DNA from: Portunus trituberculatus
Taxonomy: Eukaryota; Arthropoda; Malacostraca; Decapoda; Portunidae
Reading direction: 5' to 3'
Assembly (NCBI RefSeq): GCF_017591435.1
Contig: NC_059304.1
Coordinates: forward strand, 29,671,883-29,735,882
Length of the DNA stretch: 64,000 nt
Shown: positions 10,197 to 20,404 of the stretch, piece by piece
Numbering within the stretch: position 1 is the first letter of the stretch
Layout: each line of letters starts with the position of its first letter
The notes under the pieces: model-generated
What the model was told of the DNA's origin: nothing
What the model saw: only the letters and a program-made list of their open reading frames with translations
The model's database searches: none
Translations under genes and position numbers: made by a program

Positions 10197-10198
10197 TA

Positions 10199-10578
10199 CA
10201 CAACACACACAGTAAAACACGCAGCTTCTTTGATGGTGTGGGGTTGTTTTTCTTACTATGGTCTTGGAAAATAACTACTTTGAGCTAATTCTGGACGAGG
10301 TAGATGAGTGTATGAAAAAGTGCAATGCTGATACCTTCATGCAAGATGGTGCAATGTGCCATACGGCAAAGTTAATTGTTGACTGGTCTGATTTCTGCAA
10401 TGTCAGCTTTTTAAAACCTTTGCCTGCAAATTCGCCAGACCTTAACCCTATAGAAAATCTCTGGGTGTACATAAAACTGAAGCTAAAGGAGAGAGATACC
10501 TCTTTCCTCCCACATCTTCAAGCCACTATTCAGGACATATGGGACAATATTGACGCTCAGTATCTCCACCACCTGGGT
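10199..10578 (+). pseudogene. Tc1-like transposase, 3' half
   Basis: This is the rest of the transposase cut at 7568. It begins with the Tc1 signature HAASLMVWGCFSYYG, then after a frame change carries the second catalytic Asp in MQDGAMCH and the third catalytic acidic residue in NSPDLNPIENLW. Similarity ends at about 10575, where the CR1-like LINE tail begins. Stop codons and a frameshift near 10255 make this copy dead. Confidence 0.8.
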
Positions 10579-10649
10579 TACTTACTTACTTGTTACTTGG
10601 GGTGTTTGTTCAAGGCTCCGCTCCACTGCGAGGCAGCGCTCAGCAGAGC

Positions 10650-11060
10650 CTCCCTCAAAAGCAACTAGCATCTATAATTGTCTTTGATTTCCATGCCGTT
10701 AAAATCATAAACTTCCTTGAACAAATATGTCTTCAATTTCTTTTTGAAGATATCGATCCTCGCACAACCTTTAATATCACTCGGCAGTTTATTGTAAATC
10801 CTTGGTGCGCATCTTGCAAATACTCGACATCCCATGTCAAGGTTATTTCTTGGCTCATGTAGTCTGTATGGGTCTGCATCGTGTTCCTTGGTATGTGCAC
10901 AAATGTATGAGTGTCAGGGGTCATTTCTTTAATTTTTGCAGTATCATATTCACCCAGCCATGTTTCAGTCAAAGCAAGAATAACCAGATTCTCATCACTA
11001 ATTAAAGTTCTGATTTCTATTGTCTTGTTTCCAACTGACTGGACATTTGATAAACCACAT
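10650..11060 (-). pseudogene. LINE ORF2: endonuclease start fused to RT C-terminus
   Basis: From about 11060 down to 10888 the frame reads like an AP-endonuclease start (LSNVQSVGNKTIEIRT, LALTETWLGE). Near 10885 it switches to a different frame reading HEPRNNLDMGCRVFARCAP, then YNKLPSDIKG and FKKKLKTYLFKE, the conserved extreme C-terminus of CR1/Jockey-type RT proteins. The junction marks an internal deletion of roughly 2.5 kb, judged from usual ORF2 length. Confidence 0.72.
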
Positions 11061-12267
11061 TTCAACATAGAGCTCACAGCAATAGTAGCCATGATCTGTA
11101 ATATTTCTGATCCTGTCAATCTCATTTTCCAACACAACACAACAACTATTATTTGCCGAGTGGTCAGTATTCTGTTTCTTAAACCTCACACAGTTTATGC
11201 ATTTCTTCTCTGTAGATGTGCAATCCTTGGACTTGTGGTTGCCTGCACATTTAAAGCAAACGGGATGCTCACCATTTTTCTTGGCATTGCAGTTTGCCTC
11301 AGTATGACCATACCTTTGACAATGGTAACAGTTAAGTGCATGATACCTGTCATGAACCTGGTAAACTCCCCAATTAAGCTTAATCCTGTCCTGATGCTGA
11401 TGTAACAGCTGTCTAATCATTGGATCACATTTCATGATGTAATGAACTGTGCCCCCTGCTGCTGGTTTGCAAAAAATATTCTCAATCTTTGACTTGATAT
11501 CAGGAACTGCTTGAAGGTAGTCATTTCTTGCAATGATTATATCAATGATATCCTCCTTAGTCTCTTCCTTATGGACATTACATAGCATTATCTTGGGTTT
11601 AATTTTCTGAACAGATTTAGTTGTCAACTTTTCAACATTCTCCAGTTTCTGGGCTGCCTCATTTCTCAGACTCTCATCGGCAAAATTCATCACTATTTTT
11701 TTGCCATCATTAGCAAACTTTGTATCATTCATTTACATTCCATCCAAAGCATGAGAAACTTCATTCTTCAGATTTGCTTCAGAATCCTGAGTTACCTCTA
11801 CAACAAGCAGGTTCTTTTTCATCCTCCTCTTCCTCTTCACATCCTGCCAAGGCATGGAATTTTCCGAATCAGCAGACAGCGTCTCAGCAACTCCCGCCAA
11901 GCCTTCTGTTGCCTCATCGACCTTGATACGTATCTCCTCCATTCTTGCTATCTTATTATCAACTATTTCCATCATCTTGTCACCTTTAGCAGTAATGCTC
12001 TTCAAATCAGACAAATTCCTCAACATCATTAATGAATTTCTTCAGAGCCGACACCTCAATGAAGCAAACATCGCACAGATACCTCACGTTGCAGATATTT
12101 TCAGATTTAATCCCTGCCAGATTCACACATTTTGTATGAGCCCACCGGCTACACAGACAACATTTAATGAATTTTGCTGGGTCTCCAAAATCAGAGCTAC
12201 ACTTATAACAGGACGAAGGTAATAATGCTGAAATGGCATATTTCTCCGCCATCTTGAAGTCTTCCAC
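10998..12267 (-). pseudogene. LINE ORF1: PHD-like finger, coiled coil, CCHC knuckles
   Basis: Starts with MEDFKMAEKY at 12267. A cysteine/histidine-rich segment (CYKC, CCLCSRWAHTKC, CDVC) matches a PHD-type finger, described for ORF1 of some CR1-like LINEs. After a frameshift near 12020 a helical region follows, then an in-frame TAA at 11733-11735, then an RRM-like region and three zinc knuckles: CYHCQRYGHTEANC, CFKCAGNHKSKDC and a third starting CINC. The protein would bind element RNA in the retrotransposition particle. Confidence 0.75.
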
Positions 12268-12300
12268 TCCTTTTCACTTATTTTCTATCTAGCGGCCACA

Positions 12301-12559
12301 CTTTCCATAAATATTCCTGGTTTTTTTTCATCACAGGACATTCATACACTACTGTGCTCACTGAGAAGTCAGTGAGAGCCTTTTTTCATGCAATAATATG
12401 CGTGAAAAGCGGAGCACCACTACAGAACTAGCAAGTTTATGCGCGCTCACTTCACAAGACTCGAAAAGATCAAGAAGGCACAAGGGCATCCTATCAATTA
12501 CTAGTTTAGGTGAGTACCCTCATTGAAACATTTTCTGTGTCATTAATCTCCTTCACAGG
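12301..12559. other. Stretch without recognised gene
   Basis: About 260 bp between two minus-strand LINE pieces. I see no convincing reading frame, tRNA or terminal repeat. It may contain the lost right end of the Tc1-like element or more of the LINE interrupted at 12663. Confidence 0.4.
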
Positions 12560-12660
12560 ATGTCACAGGTACCACACCTTCCACTCTGATCAGCAGTGTA
12601 TAGTCCTTCATCCATTGGTCTAATGTGTTTACCATTGTCAGTTGTAACACTTCCTCCCCA

Positions 12661-12663
<3 letters not shown>
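12560..12663 (-). pseudogene. LINE endonuclease fragment (3' half)
   Basis: Reading EEVLQLTMVNTLDQWMKDYT on the minus strand, this matches the TLAMENVLTQWVKEDTR segment that follows GDFN in the related copy at 62.9 kb. It is the continuation of the fragment at 16008-16440, separated by the Jockey insertion. Similarity is lost beyond about 12560. Confidence 0.6.
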
Positions 12664-12694
<31 letters not shown>

Positions 12695-12824
12695 TTACAA
12701 GGGCACTGGCCAAGGGCAAACAAAGTGTTGGAAAAAAAAAAATCCCGCTGGTTGCCAGGCCCTGTTAAGAAGAAAGTAGAAAGAGAAAAAACAAAAAAAA
12801 TCTAAAAGGAGGGTCCAGTTAACG

Positions 12825-14480
12825 TAAGAGGTGTCTTGACACTCCTCTTTTGAAAGAGTTTAAGTCATAGGCAGGTGGAAATACAGACACAGGTAGAGAG
12901 TTCCAGAGTTTACCAGTGTAGGGAATGAAGGAGTGAAGATACTGGTTAACTCTTGCATTAGGAAGATGGACAGAATAGGGATGAGAAGAAGTAGAGAGTC
13001 TTGTGCAGCGAGGCCGCAGGAGGGGGAAGGCATGCAGTTAGCAAGTTCAGAAGAGCAGACAGCATGAAAACAGCGGTAGAAGACAGATAAAGATGCAACA
13101 TTGCGGCGGTGACTTAAAGAATCAAGACAGTCAGTTAGAGGAGAAGAGTTGATAAGACGAAAAGCTTTAGATTCCACCTTGTTTAGTAAAGCTGTGTGTG
13201 GATCCCCAGACATGAGAGCCATACTCCATACACGGGCGGATAAGGCCCTTGTACAGAGCAAGCAGCTGGGAGGGAGAAAAATGGACGAAGACGCCATAGG
13301 ACACCTAACTTCTTGGAAGCTGATTTAGCAAGAGTAGAGATGTGAAATTTCCAGTTTAGATTTTTAGTGAAGGATAGACCGAGTGTGTTTAATGTAGAGG
13401 AGAGGGAAGTTGAGTGTTATTGAAGAAGAGAGGATAGTTGTCTGGAAGGTTATGTCGAGTAGATAGTTGTAGAAATTGAGTTTTGAGGCATTGAACAAAA
13501 CCAGGTTTTCTCTGCCCCAATCAGAAACAAGTGAAAGATCAGAAGTTAGGCGTCCTATAGCATCTCGCCTTGAGTCATTTAATTGTTGTTGGGTTGGGCG
13601 TCTGTTGAACGCTGTTGAATAATGCAGGGTGGTATCATCAGCATAGGAGTGGATAGGGCATTGAGTCAGATTTAGGAGATCATTGATGAATAATAGAAAG
13701 AGAGTGGGTGATAGGACAGAACCCTGTGGAACACCACTGTTGATAGTTTTAGGGAAGAACAGTGACCGTCTACTACAGCAGCAATAGAACGATCGGAAAG
13801 GAAACTGGAGATGAAGGTACAGAGAGAAGGATAGAATCCGTAGGAGGGTAGTTTAGAAATTAAAGATTTGTGCCAGACTCTATCGAAGGCTTTCGATATG
13901 TCAAGGCCGACAGCAAAGGTTTCACCGAAGTCCCTAAAAGAGGATGACCAAGATTCAGTTAGGAAAGTAAGAAGATCACCAGTAGATCTGCCTTTACGGA
14001 AACCATACTGGCAATCAGAGAGAAGGTTGTGAGCTGATAGATGCCTCATTATCTTCCTATTAAGGATAGACTCAAAGGCTTTAGAAAGGCAGGAAATCAA
14101 AGCTATAGGGCGGTAGTTAGAAGGATTGGAGTGGTCACCTTTTTTAGGGACAGGTTGAATGTGAGCAAACTTCCAGCAAGAAGGATAAATAGAAGTAGAG
14201 AGACACAGATGAAAGAGTTTGACCAGGCAGTGAGCGAGTTCGGAAGCACAGTTTTTGAGAACAACAGGAGGGACTCCATCCGGACCGTAAGCCTTCCGAG
14301 AATCAAGGCCAGAGAGGGCCAGGAAAACGTCTTTATAAAGAATTTTAATTTTAGGGATGAAGTAGTCAGAGGGTGGAGGAGTAGGAGGAATATGCCCAGA
14401 ATCATCCAAAGTTGAGTTGGTAGCAAAGGTTTGAGCGAAGAGTTCAGCTTTAGAAAAAGAAGAGACAGCTGTAGAGCCAT
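12825..14480 (-). pseudogene. Jockey-clade LINE reverse transcriptase
   Basis: RT domain with SRKAYGPDGVPP, NYRPIALISCLSKAFE, YGFRKGRSTGDLLT, DISKAFDRVWHK and the catalytic YADD at 13634-13645, followed by the LGLSF/NWKFHI thumb region and a C-terminus near 12850 (GKLWNSLPVS). It copies element RNA at the nicked target. Frames change near 13740, 13430, 13270 and 13000, mostly by single-base changes, and the PQGSVLSP region near 13700-13740 is damaged. No RNase H domain follows, which separates it from the I-clade element at 48-52.8 kb. Confidence 0.85.
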
Positions 14481-14537
14481 CTGGATGAAGTAAAGGAGGG
14501 AAAGACGAAGAAGTAAAGTTGTTAGAGATATTATTGG

Positions 14538-15760
14538 CTAGATGCCAGAAATCTCGAGAGGAGTTAGAATTGGAAAGACTTTGACATTTTCTATTGATGA
14601 AAGAGTTTTAGTAAGTTGGAGAATAGATTTGGCATGATTACGGGCAGAAATATATAGGGCATGAGTTTCAGCAGTTGGATGGCTACGGAACCGTTTGTGA
14701 GCCGCCTCTCTATCATTGACAGCACGAGAACAAGCAGAGTTAAACCAAGGCTTTTTAGCTTTAGGGTTAGAGAAAGTATGAGGAATGTATAGCTCCATGC
14801 CAGAGATAATCACCTCTGTTATGCGCTCGGCACAAAGAGAAGGATCTCTGACATGAAAACAATAATCATCCCAAGGAAATCAGAATAGTACTGCCTTAGT
14901 TCCTCCCACTTAGCAGAGTTAAAATGCCAGAAGCACCTCCGCTTAGGCGGGTCCTGAGGCTGCACTGGAGTGATAGAACTGGTAACGGAAATTAGATTGT
15001 GGTCGGAGGAGCCCAACGGAGAGGAAAGTTTAACAGAGTAAGCAGAAGGGTTGGAGGTTAGGAAAAGATCAAGAATGTTGGGCGTGTCTCCAAGGCGGTC
15101 AGGAATACGGGTAGGGAACTTCACTAGCTGCTCTAGGTCATGAAGGATAGCAAAGTTGAAGGTTTGTTCACCAGGTTGGTCAGTGAAAGAAGATGAAAGC
15201 CAAAGCTGGTGGTGAACATTGAAATCCCTAAAATGGAGATCTCAGCAAAAGGAAAGTGAGATAAGATGTGCTCCACCTTGGAAGTCAAATAGTCAAAGAA
15301 TTTTACATAGTCAGAGGAATTAGGTGAGAGGTATACAGCACAGATGAATTTAGTTAGAGAGTGACATTGAAGTCTTAGCCAGATGGTAGAAAATTCTGAA
15401 GATTCAAGATTGTGGGCACGAGAGCAAGTGGTGTCGTTACGCACGTATGCGCAACATCCAGCTTTGGATTGAAAATGAGGATAGAGCAAGTAGGAGGGAA
15501 CAGAAAAGGGGCTGCTGTCAGTAGTCACAGACAACTGTGTTTCAGTTAGGAAGAGAAGATGAGGTTTAGTAGAGGAGAGGTGGTGTTCCACAGATTGAAA
15601 ATTAGAACGAAGGCCACGAATGTTGCAGAAATTGATAGTGAAAGTATTAGATGAAGTGTCAAGACACCCAAGGTCGACAGCAGAGGGCAGTCCGACCTGG
15701 GGACATTTATGGTCCCCTCCCCAGAGGGGGACTCCGAGGCAGGGCGTGGTGAAGCCATTA
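14538..15760 (-). pseudogene. Jockey-clade LINE endonuclease
   Basis: ORF2 probably starts at MASPRPASESPSGEG near 15756. A frameshift near 15660 follows. The AP-endonuclease-like domain shows FCNIRGLRSNFQS, LLFLTETQLS, VRNDTTCSR and AVYLSPNS. A second break falls at the GDFN-like position near 15215. It ends with NILDLFLTSNPS and SSDHNLISV, the catalytic SDH motif, near 15000. The segment 14538-14813 (KPWFNSACSRAVNDREAAHK) links to RT. The nuclease nicks target DNA to prime reverse transcription. Confidence 0.8.
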
Positions 15761-16007
15761 TTAAATTTTGATTTGAAGAGAGTGTAAAAGTGTAAGGTGT
15801 TGTAGTGTAGAGTAGGAAGTAGTAGAAGTTGTCTTTAGAGGGCAGGCTGCAGCTGCTCAATTGTATAAATGAGACCACAAAGGGAACCGGGAAGAGAGGA
15901 CACGGGGAATCACTCAGTCTGCAGCACTGCCTACATCCCCGTAAATACCTCTCCTGGAGTATTCCACCGGGCGGCAGGTGACTACTGCCTACTCCAATGT
16001 CCATCAT

Positions 16008-16440
16008 GACTATTTGCATTCATTTCTTCCCAAGTTACATGTTTGCAGTTTAGATCTCCCACAAGAAGCACTCTTCTGTCTTCCTTAACATATTGTCCAG
16101 GCACTTTAGCACTTTACATTTCATTAAGTACATCAGACCTCCATATATTAGTCTTCAGTGACACATATGTTACTATGATACTCCTTTTCTCCCTCTCTTT
16201 AGTACTAATTGTTAGGATTAAAACCTTTGCCAGTCCATCTCTGTAATGTACTTCCTCCATGTATATATCCTCTTGAGTCATTATCAATACTTCTGCTTTT
16301 ACTCTTCTGCCTCTCCTCCAAACATTATATCCCTGCTCTTTAAAATTCCCTCGGATGTCTTCACTAACTTTGTTTGTTATGCATACCACACCCAATCCTT
16401 TTTTTCAATATATAATCTCTCACTTCCAGCTTTCCTGATA
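16008..16440 (-). pseudogene. LINE endonuclease fragment (5' half, split by Jockey)
   Basis: On the minus strand this reads like the endonuclease of the LINE family at 38.5-42.6 and 61.4-64 kb: AKVLILTISTKEREKRS, VTYVSLKTNIW, then VLLVGDLNCKHVTWEEMN at the left end, containing the GD(F/L)N motif. It stops at about 16005, where the Jockey element begins, and resumes at 12663. More diverged than the other copies, so older. Confidence 0.75.
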
Positions 16441-16890
16441 TAAATCCATCTATGTTTGTATACATGACTCTTAAGAGCGTATCTTCGATTCAAATCATGG
16501 ATTGGTCTCAAATTTACCATTATTAGGTAAACATGGTTTCACATAAGACTGGCCTCGGAGAGTTAAATACTGCACCTGAGGTACGAGATCTTTAAATTTC
16601 AAAGGTCCCAAGGCTGTTTAAATCCTACCCCTCCAAAACAGCTGAGTGTGTAGTGTTGCCATATGAGTAGACACACATTTATTGTTCATACATTTTTAGG
16701 CTATTGATATCCATTTATGATTTGATAGTGCAGTACAATATTTCGGTGAGCTTCGCTTTGTCATGCAGTGGTGGCACCAGCCGGTTCCTGGGACTCAACC
16801 ACTCCTGGACCAAGAGATGAGTGTGTAATGCATTTGTTTTCTTCAAGTTTGTGAAATGTCCTTTTTGCTTTCTGTATGTCATACATTCAA
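16441..16890. other. Stretch without recognised gene
   Basis: AT-rich sequence with no coding potential that I can support on either strand and no terminal repeat that I recognise. Confidence 0.4.
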
Positions 16891-16912
16891 TATACAGGCA
16901 ACCCCCGCTTAA

Positions 16913-17142
16913 CCCTTAAAGTACAGGGGATTGATTTACTTTCCGTCTATTACAGCAGGGAAAAATCACACCTGTCAAAAATTATATAAATATTTTTTTC
17001 TTATAAAAACATATTTCTTTGTTCTGAGTACAACAATGTAGTTTTCAACATGTTATCACCTCTCACACAAACATTATTGCAGAGCAAAAAATTCATGGCA
17101 GAATCCGCCGCTAAGAAATACCCCCAAAGCTCAGATAACACT

Positions 17143-17191
<49 letters not shown>

Positions 17192-17884
17192 GGGCATATG
17201 AATTTGATGTAAAAGTAGGAACTTTTGCACTTTCATGTCATGAAAATGCAAACTAAAATGAAATAATGTTCAAAACAGAAAAAGAAAAATAAACCACATA
17301 TTACAAATACATATTGTGGATTTGTATAATAATTGTAATGTGGCAACCCTTATTAGCAATGGGACTGACGTGACTTGGCTGACAAGCACAGTCCTGTAGA
17401 GGCAACCATGGGTGACACACACCAGCGCATTGCTCGTGGGGAGTACGTGAGGAGGTTTATGAACATCGCTGTGAGGTTTAGTCTCTGTCTCCCAGATCAC
17501 TATCAGAATCACTACTGGAGTCTTCACTTTCTTCTGTCTCAATAAAAAAAATCACTGTCTTCATTTTCATCACTGTCCTCAATGTCATTACCAAGTAACA
17601 CTGACATAACATCACTCGGAGTACCGTTTCCTAACTCCGGGTCACGGGGATTGCCAGATGTTGCCTCGAAATGGGAAAAGATGACCTATTGTGAGAGAAC
17701 ATATGTCTCAAGGCTCAAGGAGGCGAGCGAGAAAAGATGCCAAAGACTTCCACTTGCCCCAGGACCAATAGTGACCGGGAGAGATTCAAACGTTTAGCGC
17801 TGAAAAATCATGATCCCGGAACGATCCCCGCCTCTCCGCACGCAACGCTACAATCGTCCCGAAACGATCACCATACATTAAGGG
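16913..17884 (-). mobile_element. piggyBac-like deletion derivative inside the Tigger element
   Basis: Ends read CCCTTAAAGTACAGGGGAT and, reversed, CCCTTAATGTATGGTGATC. The flanks are TTAA at 16909-16912 and TCAA at 17885-17888, a TTAA duplication with one later mutation. On the minus strand from the ATG ending at 17604 there is an acidic Asp/Glu/Ser-rich start (NDIEDSDENEDSDFF, then after a frameshift ETEESEDSSSDSDSD). Such acidic N-termini are usual in piggyBac transposases. The catalytic core is absent. Confidence 0.7.
17142..17186. repeat. (CT)n microsatellite
   Basis: About 45 bp of uninterrupted CT repeats inside the TTAA-type element; it produces Ser-Leu or Arg-Glu repeat frames that are not genes. 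Confidence 0.95.
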
Positions 17885-18335
17885 TCAACGAAGGGGTTAC
17901 GTTCCTAAAAAACACTTCGTTAAGCGAAACTTAGTTAAGCAAACCGATTATAACAAGTTTAACCCCTGACTTGAACTTCCATTGAGAGTAAACAAAGCAA
18001 GAGTGCATCATAGTACAGTGAAAGGTTCAATGAAAGTAAAAATTATGAAGTTTAACATTTAGGCAGTTAAATTTAATTTAAGTCATTATAATGTACAGTA
18101 ATGTATACACATAACTTTATAATGTTGATGATCTTAAATTTATGAAGGGAGGGAGAGTGAAACGAGAAAGACACTAACCGGCTACCTGTGGAATGTAAAC
18201 AAAGGGCGCATCATTGTACTGCATACAAAACTTATGTACCACACCTCCACAACGCTTTCCATTTTATCTATTGTAGAGTCACGAGTTCAGGTGGTTCTTT
18301 TAGCTTGCAAGGATGATACAGTCTCACCAGCCTTC

Positions 18336-18677
18336 TTAATAGTCTGCTGACTTGAAAATAGTAGAGACAGTATATGGAGTCAAGATGGTGGCCAGCAATG
18401 CTATAGTTTTCTCGCCTCTCTCGTGTCTATGAATAATATCCAGCTTCACTTCGAGAGTAAGGGACTTCCTGGTCTTCTTAGGAACGCTAGGCCACATTGC
18501 AGGGCGTTTTGATGGTAAGTTGAGCGAGTGAAGATGAGCTGCTCCTGGCGCTGTTATGGGAGTGAGTGGTGCGTGTTGTCCACGAGATCTTGATCTTGAT
18601 CTTGATCTTGATTCTACAGGTGTCCCAGGATTTCTCCTGAGGCAGGCCTTAGTATTTGCGGCTCCTGGTGTATTCAA
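18336..18677 (-). pseudogene. Tigger transposase N-terminus, remnant
   Basis: Encodes KKTRKSLTLEVKLDIIHRHE and further helix-turn-helix residues up to STIFKSADY, the CENP-B/Psq-type DNA-binding domain of Tigger transposases. Upstream is an Arg-Ser repeat made by a hexamer repeat (GATCTT units, 18584-18611). The DDE core is deleted. The related copy at 29729 begins MPPKHPAMLPSFAKKTRK, so the true start in this copy is probably near the CKRPAMWPS-equivalent segment. Confidence 0.7.
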
Positions 18678-18852
18678 AAGCTTGTCGGCTTGCGTAATAT
18701 GGCAGGGCTTTCAAACTTGGAAAAAATTACCTGGATAAAACTTTGTTAAAGCGAGTTTGGTGTTCGTTAAACGAGCAGACGGTAGAAAAGTGAAACCTTC
18801 GTTGTAGCGAAATTTCGTTGTGTGAACCTTCGTTAAACGGGGGTTACCTGTA

Positions 18853-19393
18853 CTTGTATGTGTTTTTAATTAGCTTTTGTTCCTGTTTTCACTAACAGCA
18901 ATAATAGATATCTCTCTAGGCAGGCCCCAGCTGGGCATCAATCAGAAGAGAGCCAAGATCAGAAAAAAATGTTTCAGACACGAATGTGAAAAGGAAAAAT
19001 ATTCTAGTTAGCAACAGTTTGCTGGAAAAACTTGGAAAGCTAATAAAATGTAGTATGTGTGTTGGTGGTTGTAGTGTTGATGTTACAGAGGGTGGAGTGG
19101 AGAGATTACAATTAAAAGGACAGACTACAGTCAAAAGAAAAAGCCCTTCTGAGAAGAAAAAGACAAAAAACATGCCAGAGTGAGGAATCAGGGGCAGGAA
19201 AATTATGTGTAAATGTAAGATGACTTCAACAGGCATGAACGTTTTCCACTTTTCTCTTCTTATTTTTGTTATTTGTACACAAAACAATGGATGCATTGTG
19301 TACCTAATGAAATAGTAAATAAATCATTATATGTGTTAAAAAAAAAAATCTGTAGGATTATTTTTTTCCATGTAAAATTCCCATGTAAAACCT
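18853..19393. other. Stretch without recognised gene
   Basis: AT-rich sequence between two DNA transposons. Small frames exist on both strands, but none has a recognisable domain. Confidence 0.4.
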
Positions 19394-19397
19394 TTAA

Positions 19398-20400
19398 CCC
19401 CTTCATTACCGACTCCGTGATCCTGCGCGTACCAACCCCCTCCCCCCAGCACCGAGTTTTTCGAGTGCTCATAATTTCGCATAGGTAGTCTAATGTTCAT
19501 TTCTATGCCCATATTTAGTCATCTAAGTATTATTTTTCATGTCTTTTGATAGATTTGGTCATGGGATGTATACTTTTTCAAATCGGAAGTTGTTATACAT
19601 GATTTCCTATGACCTCGTCTGACATGAATAGCTGGAAGCAGTCCAAAGCACTAATGTTATCCCGTGAGATATCAGGATGAACACCTGAAAAATCTTCTAC
19701 TAGGGCAGGAACAGTGCCAGGACGATGATCAGAAAAGGATCAGCCATGAGTGTGAAGGTGTGAGGTGAGGGGCTGGGTGGTGTCTCCTCATCGTCACCAT
19801 CACTCTCATATAGGTCATCACTACTCGCCTCACTGTCATTTTCTGGCAAATATTCATCATCTGAATCACTTGTGAGGCCTTCTGATTGTGTCAGATTATC
19901 ATCTGATCCTTGCAAGTCATCGTCAAGAGGGGTATAACTCTCAGAATCACTGCTGAAGGAGCACAAAGATGCCATAATGCGACGCGTGTCAAAGTCAAAC
20001 ACACGCGCGTACCAACCCCCTCCCCCCTGCACCGAGTTTTTCGAGCGCTTCTCATAATTTCGAGGTAGTCTAATGTTCATTTCTATGCCCATATTTAGTC
20101 ATCTAAGTATTATTTTCATGTCTTTTGATAGATTTGGCTCATGGGATGTTTCAAAGTCAAACACACACACTGATGGGTGGGGCGGTTCACATCACCACCC
20201 CCCGCCACCACGGGCCAACGTCCTTGAAACACAAGGTGCCAATTAGTCAATTTGTCACTGTCGTAAATTACAACCATACAAACCGAGAAATATGGAGCCC
20301 TGGGTATCATTACTAAGCAATGAAGTACGCACGTACTTCATCGGTTCGGCAGCCGAAAGTTGACATGAAGTACTATGGTACCTCATCGGTAATGAAGGGG
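19398..20400 (-). mobile_element. piggyBac-like deletion derivative (1 kb)
   Basis: Exact TTAA target duplications at 19394-19397 and 20401-20404. Inverted ends are CCCCTTCATTACCGA and TCGGTAATGAAGGGG. It contains a direct repeat of about 140 bp (19430-19575 and 20010-20150) that begins GTACCAACCCCCTCCCCCC. The region between the repeats encodes, on the minus strand, the acidic N-terminus of a transposase. Confidence 0.88.
19700..19975 (-). pseudogene. piggyBac-type transposase acidic N-terminus
   Basis: From the ATG at 19975 it reads MASLCSFSSDSESYTPLDD, then a long Asp/Ser/Glu-rich segment with LPENDSEASSDDLYESDGDD, ending in a short hydrophobic tail at 19700. Acidic, low-complexity starts are usual for PGBD-type transposases. 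No DDD core follows, because the element is deleted there. The function is inferred from the TTAA borders more than from the protein. Confidence 0.6.
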
Positions 20401-20404
20401 TTAA

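Larger units (their letters stand above)
10580..12300 (-). mobile_element. CR1-like LINE with PHD-type ORF1, internally deleted
   Basis: On the minus strand this stretch carries ORF1 with a PHD-like zinc finger, a coiled coil and CCHC knuckles, then the first part of the ORF2 endonuclease. It jumps near 10885 straight to the last 60 or so residues of the reverse transcriptase ORF. Nearly all of the endonuclease and RT is missing. A short tail of GTAA/AAGT repeats is at about 10570-10590, where it joins the end of the Tc1 transposase. Element boundaries are approximate. Confidence 0.78.
12664..16003 (-). mobile_element. Jockey-clade LINE, near full length, poly(A)-tailed
   Basis: A 3.3-kb non-LTR retrotransposon on the minus strand. 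Its poly(A) tail appears as about 28 T at 12664-12691. Upstream of the tail are a short 3' UTR, RT, endonuclease and a GC-rich 5' leader to about 16003. Reading frames are interrupted by several small indels. It is inserted in the endonuclease domain of a different LINE, whose two halves lie at 12560-12663 and 16008-16440 on the same strand. Confidence 0.85.
16895..18850 (-). mobile_element. Tigger deletion derivative, family A copy 1
   Basis: Terminal inverted repeats CAGGCAACCCCCGCTTAAC at 16895 and, from the other end, CAGGTAACCCCCGTTTAACG, with TA at 16893-16894 and 18851-18852. It retains only the N-terminal helix-turn-helix of a Tigger transposase on the minus strand. A TTAA-type element is nested just inside its left end at 16913-17884. 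A second, better preserved copy of the same family is at 29455-32110 in the opposite orientation. Confidence 0.88.

Noticed and set aside
19394..20404. Acidic protein at 19700-20092 as a host gene
   Set aside because: It lies fully inside a TTAA-flanked element and is cut off before any catalytic region; read as a transposase remnant.
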